Source: BRHc4a sp049323915 (GTDB lineage Bacteria > Bacillota > Desulfotomaculia > Desulfotomaculales > Desulfocucumaceae). Taken from it: DNA of 7,234 nt. The position numbers were made by a program, and so were the translations under genes. Every line of letters begins with the position of its first letter. Position 1 is the first letter of the stretch. The notes beneath the pieces were generated by a model. The model had not been told where the DNA came from. It ran no database searches and saw only the letters and a program-made list of their open reading frames with translations. The stretch spans positions 1-7,234 of the forward strand of contig JBMOPC010000079.1 in NCBI GenBank assembly GCA_049323915.1, read 5' to 3'. Shown here in pieces: positions 6,146 to 7,234 of this stretch.

Positions 6146-7093
6146 CTATTCTTCTTGCCAGGCTTTCAACATGTCTTCCCTGTTTATTGTCATCAGGTCC
6201 TGCCTGGTAATGTCTTTCTTGTCTATAAGCCTGACCGCCTGCCTGCGCATGGCCCTTTCTATTATGTTTCTGACCAGGCGGGCGTTTCCGTTATGATCAT
6301 GTTTTTTGGCGTTTTTCTCCAGTATCAGCCTCAGTTCATCCCTGGCCGCCGGAGAAGTAACGTACTGCCTTTCTTTTAGGATCTTGTCGGCTATATCCAG
6401 GAGTTCCTGGGTTGTGTAGTCCGGAAAGGACAGGTGGATTGGAAACCTGGACCTTAAGCCCGGATTGGTTTCAAGAAACCAGTCCATTTCATCGGTATAG
6501 CCGGCAAGAATGAGTATCAGGCTTTCCCTTGCGTCCTCCATTCCCTTGCAGAGGCAGTCGATGGCCTCCTTGCCGAAGTCCTTCTCCCCTCCCCTGGCCA
6601 GTGAGTAAGCCTCGTCAATAAAAAGAACTCCGCCCTGGGACTTTTTGAGCTGCTCCCGGGTTTTCTGGGCGGTATGTCCTATATACTCCCCCACCAGGTC
6701 GGCCCTTTCTATTTCCAGCACGTGTCCCTTCTGGAGAACTCCTATTTCCTTGAAAAGCCTGCCGATAATCCTGGCCACGGTAGTTTTCCCGGTCCCGGGG
6801 TTGCCTTTGAACACCATGTGCAGGGTGGTGTTTTCGGATGCCAGGTCCTCTTTTTGCCTTCTTTTTTGTATTTCAACGAAGGCGTATATTTCACCTATGA
6901 GGGACTTAACTTTTTCCAGGCCGATAAGAGAGTCAAGTTCCCGGAAAATATCTTCCACGCTGCTTTTTTTGCGGTCTGTCGGTGTTGTGTTTTTATCGCT
7001 CCCCTTGGGAAACTGAACAGTCTTCCTGAACTCGGGAAAACCGCCCTTGACCTGGGACGGAAGGGGAGGCCTTTGCCGCATGTTCACTTTCAA
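6146..7093 (-). CDS. spoVK: Stage V sporulation protein K, CbbX-type AAA ATPase
   Basis: AAA ATPase of 315 residues, close to B. subtilis SpoVK. A divergent, probably flexible N-terminus (about 1-45) precedes the family segment LDSLIGLEKVKSLIGEIYAF (53-72). The ATPase core has Walker A GNPGTGKT (97-104), Walker B GGVLFIDEA (154-162, Asp160-Glu161), sensor-1 region ILAGYTDEM (195-203), arginine-finger segment NPGLRSRF (210-217) and sensor 2 GNARLVRN (269-276). All parts needed for ATP hydrolysis are present. SpoVK is needed for late spore maturation in Bacillus, but its molecular substrate is unclear; the close relative CbbX remodels Rubisco. The start is a TTG chosen because GGAGGT lies six bases before it; the in-frame ATG at 7081 would be 18 bases away. 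It is followed after two bases by ynbB. Palindromic repeats lie immediately upstream. Confidence 0.93.
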   Translation of the reverse strand: MKVNMRQRPPLPSQVKGGFPEFRKTVQFPKGSDKNTTPTDRKKSSVEDIFRELDSLIGLEKVKSLIGEIYAFVEIQKRRQKEDLASENTTLHMVFKGNPGTGKTTVARIIGRLFKEIGVLQKGHVLEIERADLVGEYIGHTAQKTREQLKKSQGGVLFIDEAYSLARGGEKDFGKEAIDCLCKGMEDARESLILILAGYTDEMDWFLETNPGLRSRFPIHLSFPDYTTQELLDIADKILKERQYVTSPAARDELRLILEKNAKKHDHNGNARLVRNIIERAMRRQAVRLIDKKDITRQDLMTINREDMLKAWQEE

Positions 7094-7098
7094 GTCTG

Positions 7099-7106
7099 CA
7101 CCTCCC
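7099..7106 (-). promoter_or_regulatory. Ribosome binding site that fixes the TTG start of spoVK
   Basis: On the minus strand this reads GGGAGGTG, with the GGAGGT core six bases before the TTG at 7093. The spacing is ideal for TTG and far too long for the ATG four codons downstream. It lies between the gene and the repeat pair, so the repeats do not interrupt the translation signal. Confidence 0.8.
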
Positions 7107-7111
7107 TCTAT

Positions 7112-7168
7112 TTCGGGGACATTCCTGTCTTAAGAGGATGACCCGGCCTTCAGCAGGTGTGTCCCCAT
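7112..7168. repeat. Palindromic repeat unit, copy nearest spoVK
   Basis: This 57-base unit is identical to the one at 7172-7228. Its outer arms GGGGACATTCCTG (7115-7127) and CAGGTGTGTCCCC (7154-7166) pair over 13 positions with one wobble and one mismatch, giving a long hairpin with a 26-base centre. Units bounded by GGGGAC and GTCCCC resemble the short palindromic elements scattered in some Firmicute and deltaproteobacterial genomes and linked to REP-associated tyrosine transposases (IS200-like). That link is inference; no transposase gene is in the window. It ends about five bases before the spoVK ribosome binding site on the minus strand. Confidence 0.85.
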
Positions 7169-7171
7169 ATA

Positions 7172-7228
7172 TTCGGGGACATTCCTGTCTTAAGAGGATG
7201 ACCCGGCCTTCAGCAGGTGTGTCCCCAT
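7172..7228. repeat. Palindromic repeat unit, second tandem copy
   Basis: Exact copy of the 57-base unit at 7112-7168, separated from it by three bases (period 60). The flanks differ (TTTC against ATTC before the GGGGAC arm), so the identity stops at the element's own borders. The window ends six bases later, so further copies may follow. Confidence 0.85.
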
Positions 7229-7234
7229 TCCTTT

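Noticed and set aside
6674..7141. Plus-strand open frame of 155 codons reaching into the repeat
   Set aside because: It is antisense to the spoVK Walker A region and runs into the palindromic element. No domain is seen.
7111..7228. CRISPR-like repeat pair
   Set aside because: There are only two units, each 57 bases and internally palindromic over most of its length, with a three-base gap instead of a spacer. This does not fit a CRISPR array.

Overview
The window looks like a piece of an anaerobic, spore-forming Gram-positive chromosome, most likely a Peptococcaceae-type clostridium (Pelotomaculum/Desulfotomaculum relatives). That placement is an inference. It rests on a sporulation ATPase (SpoVK), two solute-binding proteins made as lipoproteins, strong GGAGGT-type ribosome binding sites, and frequent TTG and GTG starts. 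All six convincing genes lie on the minus strand, so the biological order runs from high to low coordinates.

Right end (about 7234 to 4811): two near-perfect tandem copies of a 57-base palindromic repeat sit just upstream of spoVK, which encodes a CbbX/SpoVK-type AAA ATPase. Two bases after it begins ynbB, a PLP-dependent 'methionine gamma-lyase family' (aluminium-resistance-like) protein. The pair ends in a good intrinsic terminator. In Bacillus subtilis the same two genes lie in the order spoVK-ynbA(hflX)-ynbB, so this is the familiar neighbourhood with hflX absent.

Middle (4749 to 2410): a two-component system of the CitA/DcuS-CitB/DcuR family, most like Bacillus DctS/DctR in size and architecture. 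The sensor keeps the extracytoplasmic residues that bind C4-dicarboxylates in E. coli DcuS. The response regulator starts with TTG 16 bases after the kinase stop, and the operon ends in an intrinsic terminator.

Left end (2409 to 1): a regulatory region of about 155 bases carries a direct repeat, an inverted repeat and a plausible sigma-A promoter. It is followed by two consecutive, related genes for TRAP-type (DctP family) C4-dicarboxylate-binding lipoproteins. A strong 14-bp hairpin without a U-tract follows the second. No TRAP membrane genes (dctQ/dctM) are visible; they may lie beyond position 1.

Working model (inference): the sensor kinase detects external C4-dicarboxylates such as fumarate, succinate or malate, and the regulator activates the dctP pair. 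One binding protein could deliver substrate to a TRAP permease. One or both could instead act as a co-sensor, as DctB (a DctP homologue) does with DctS in B. subtilis. I see no clearly new system. The most unusual elements are the tandem palindromic repeats, the doubled binding proteins beside the sensor, and the candidate operator region.
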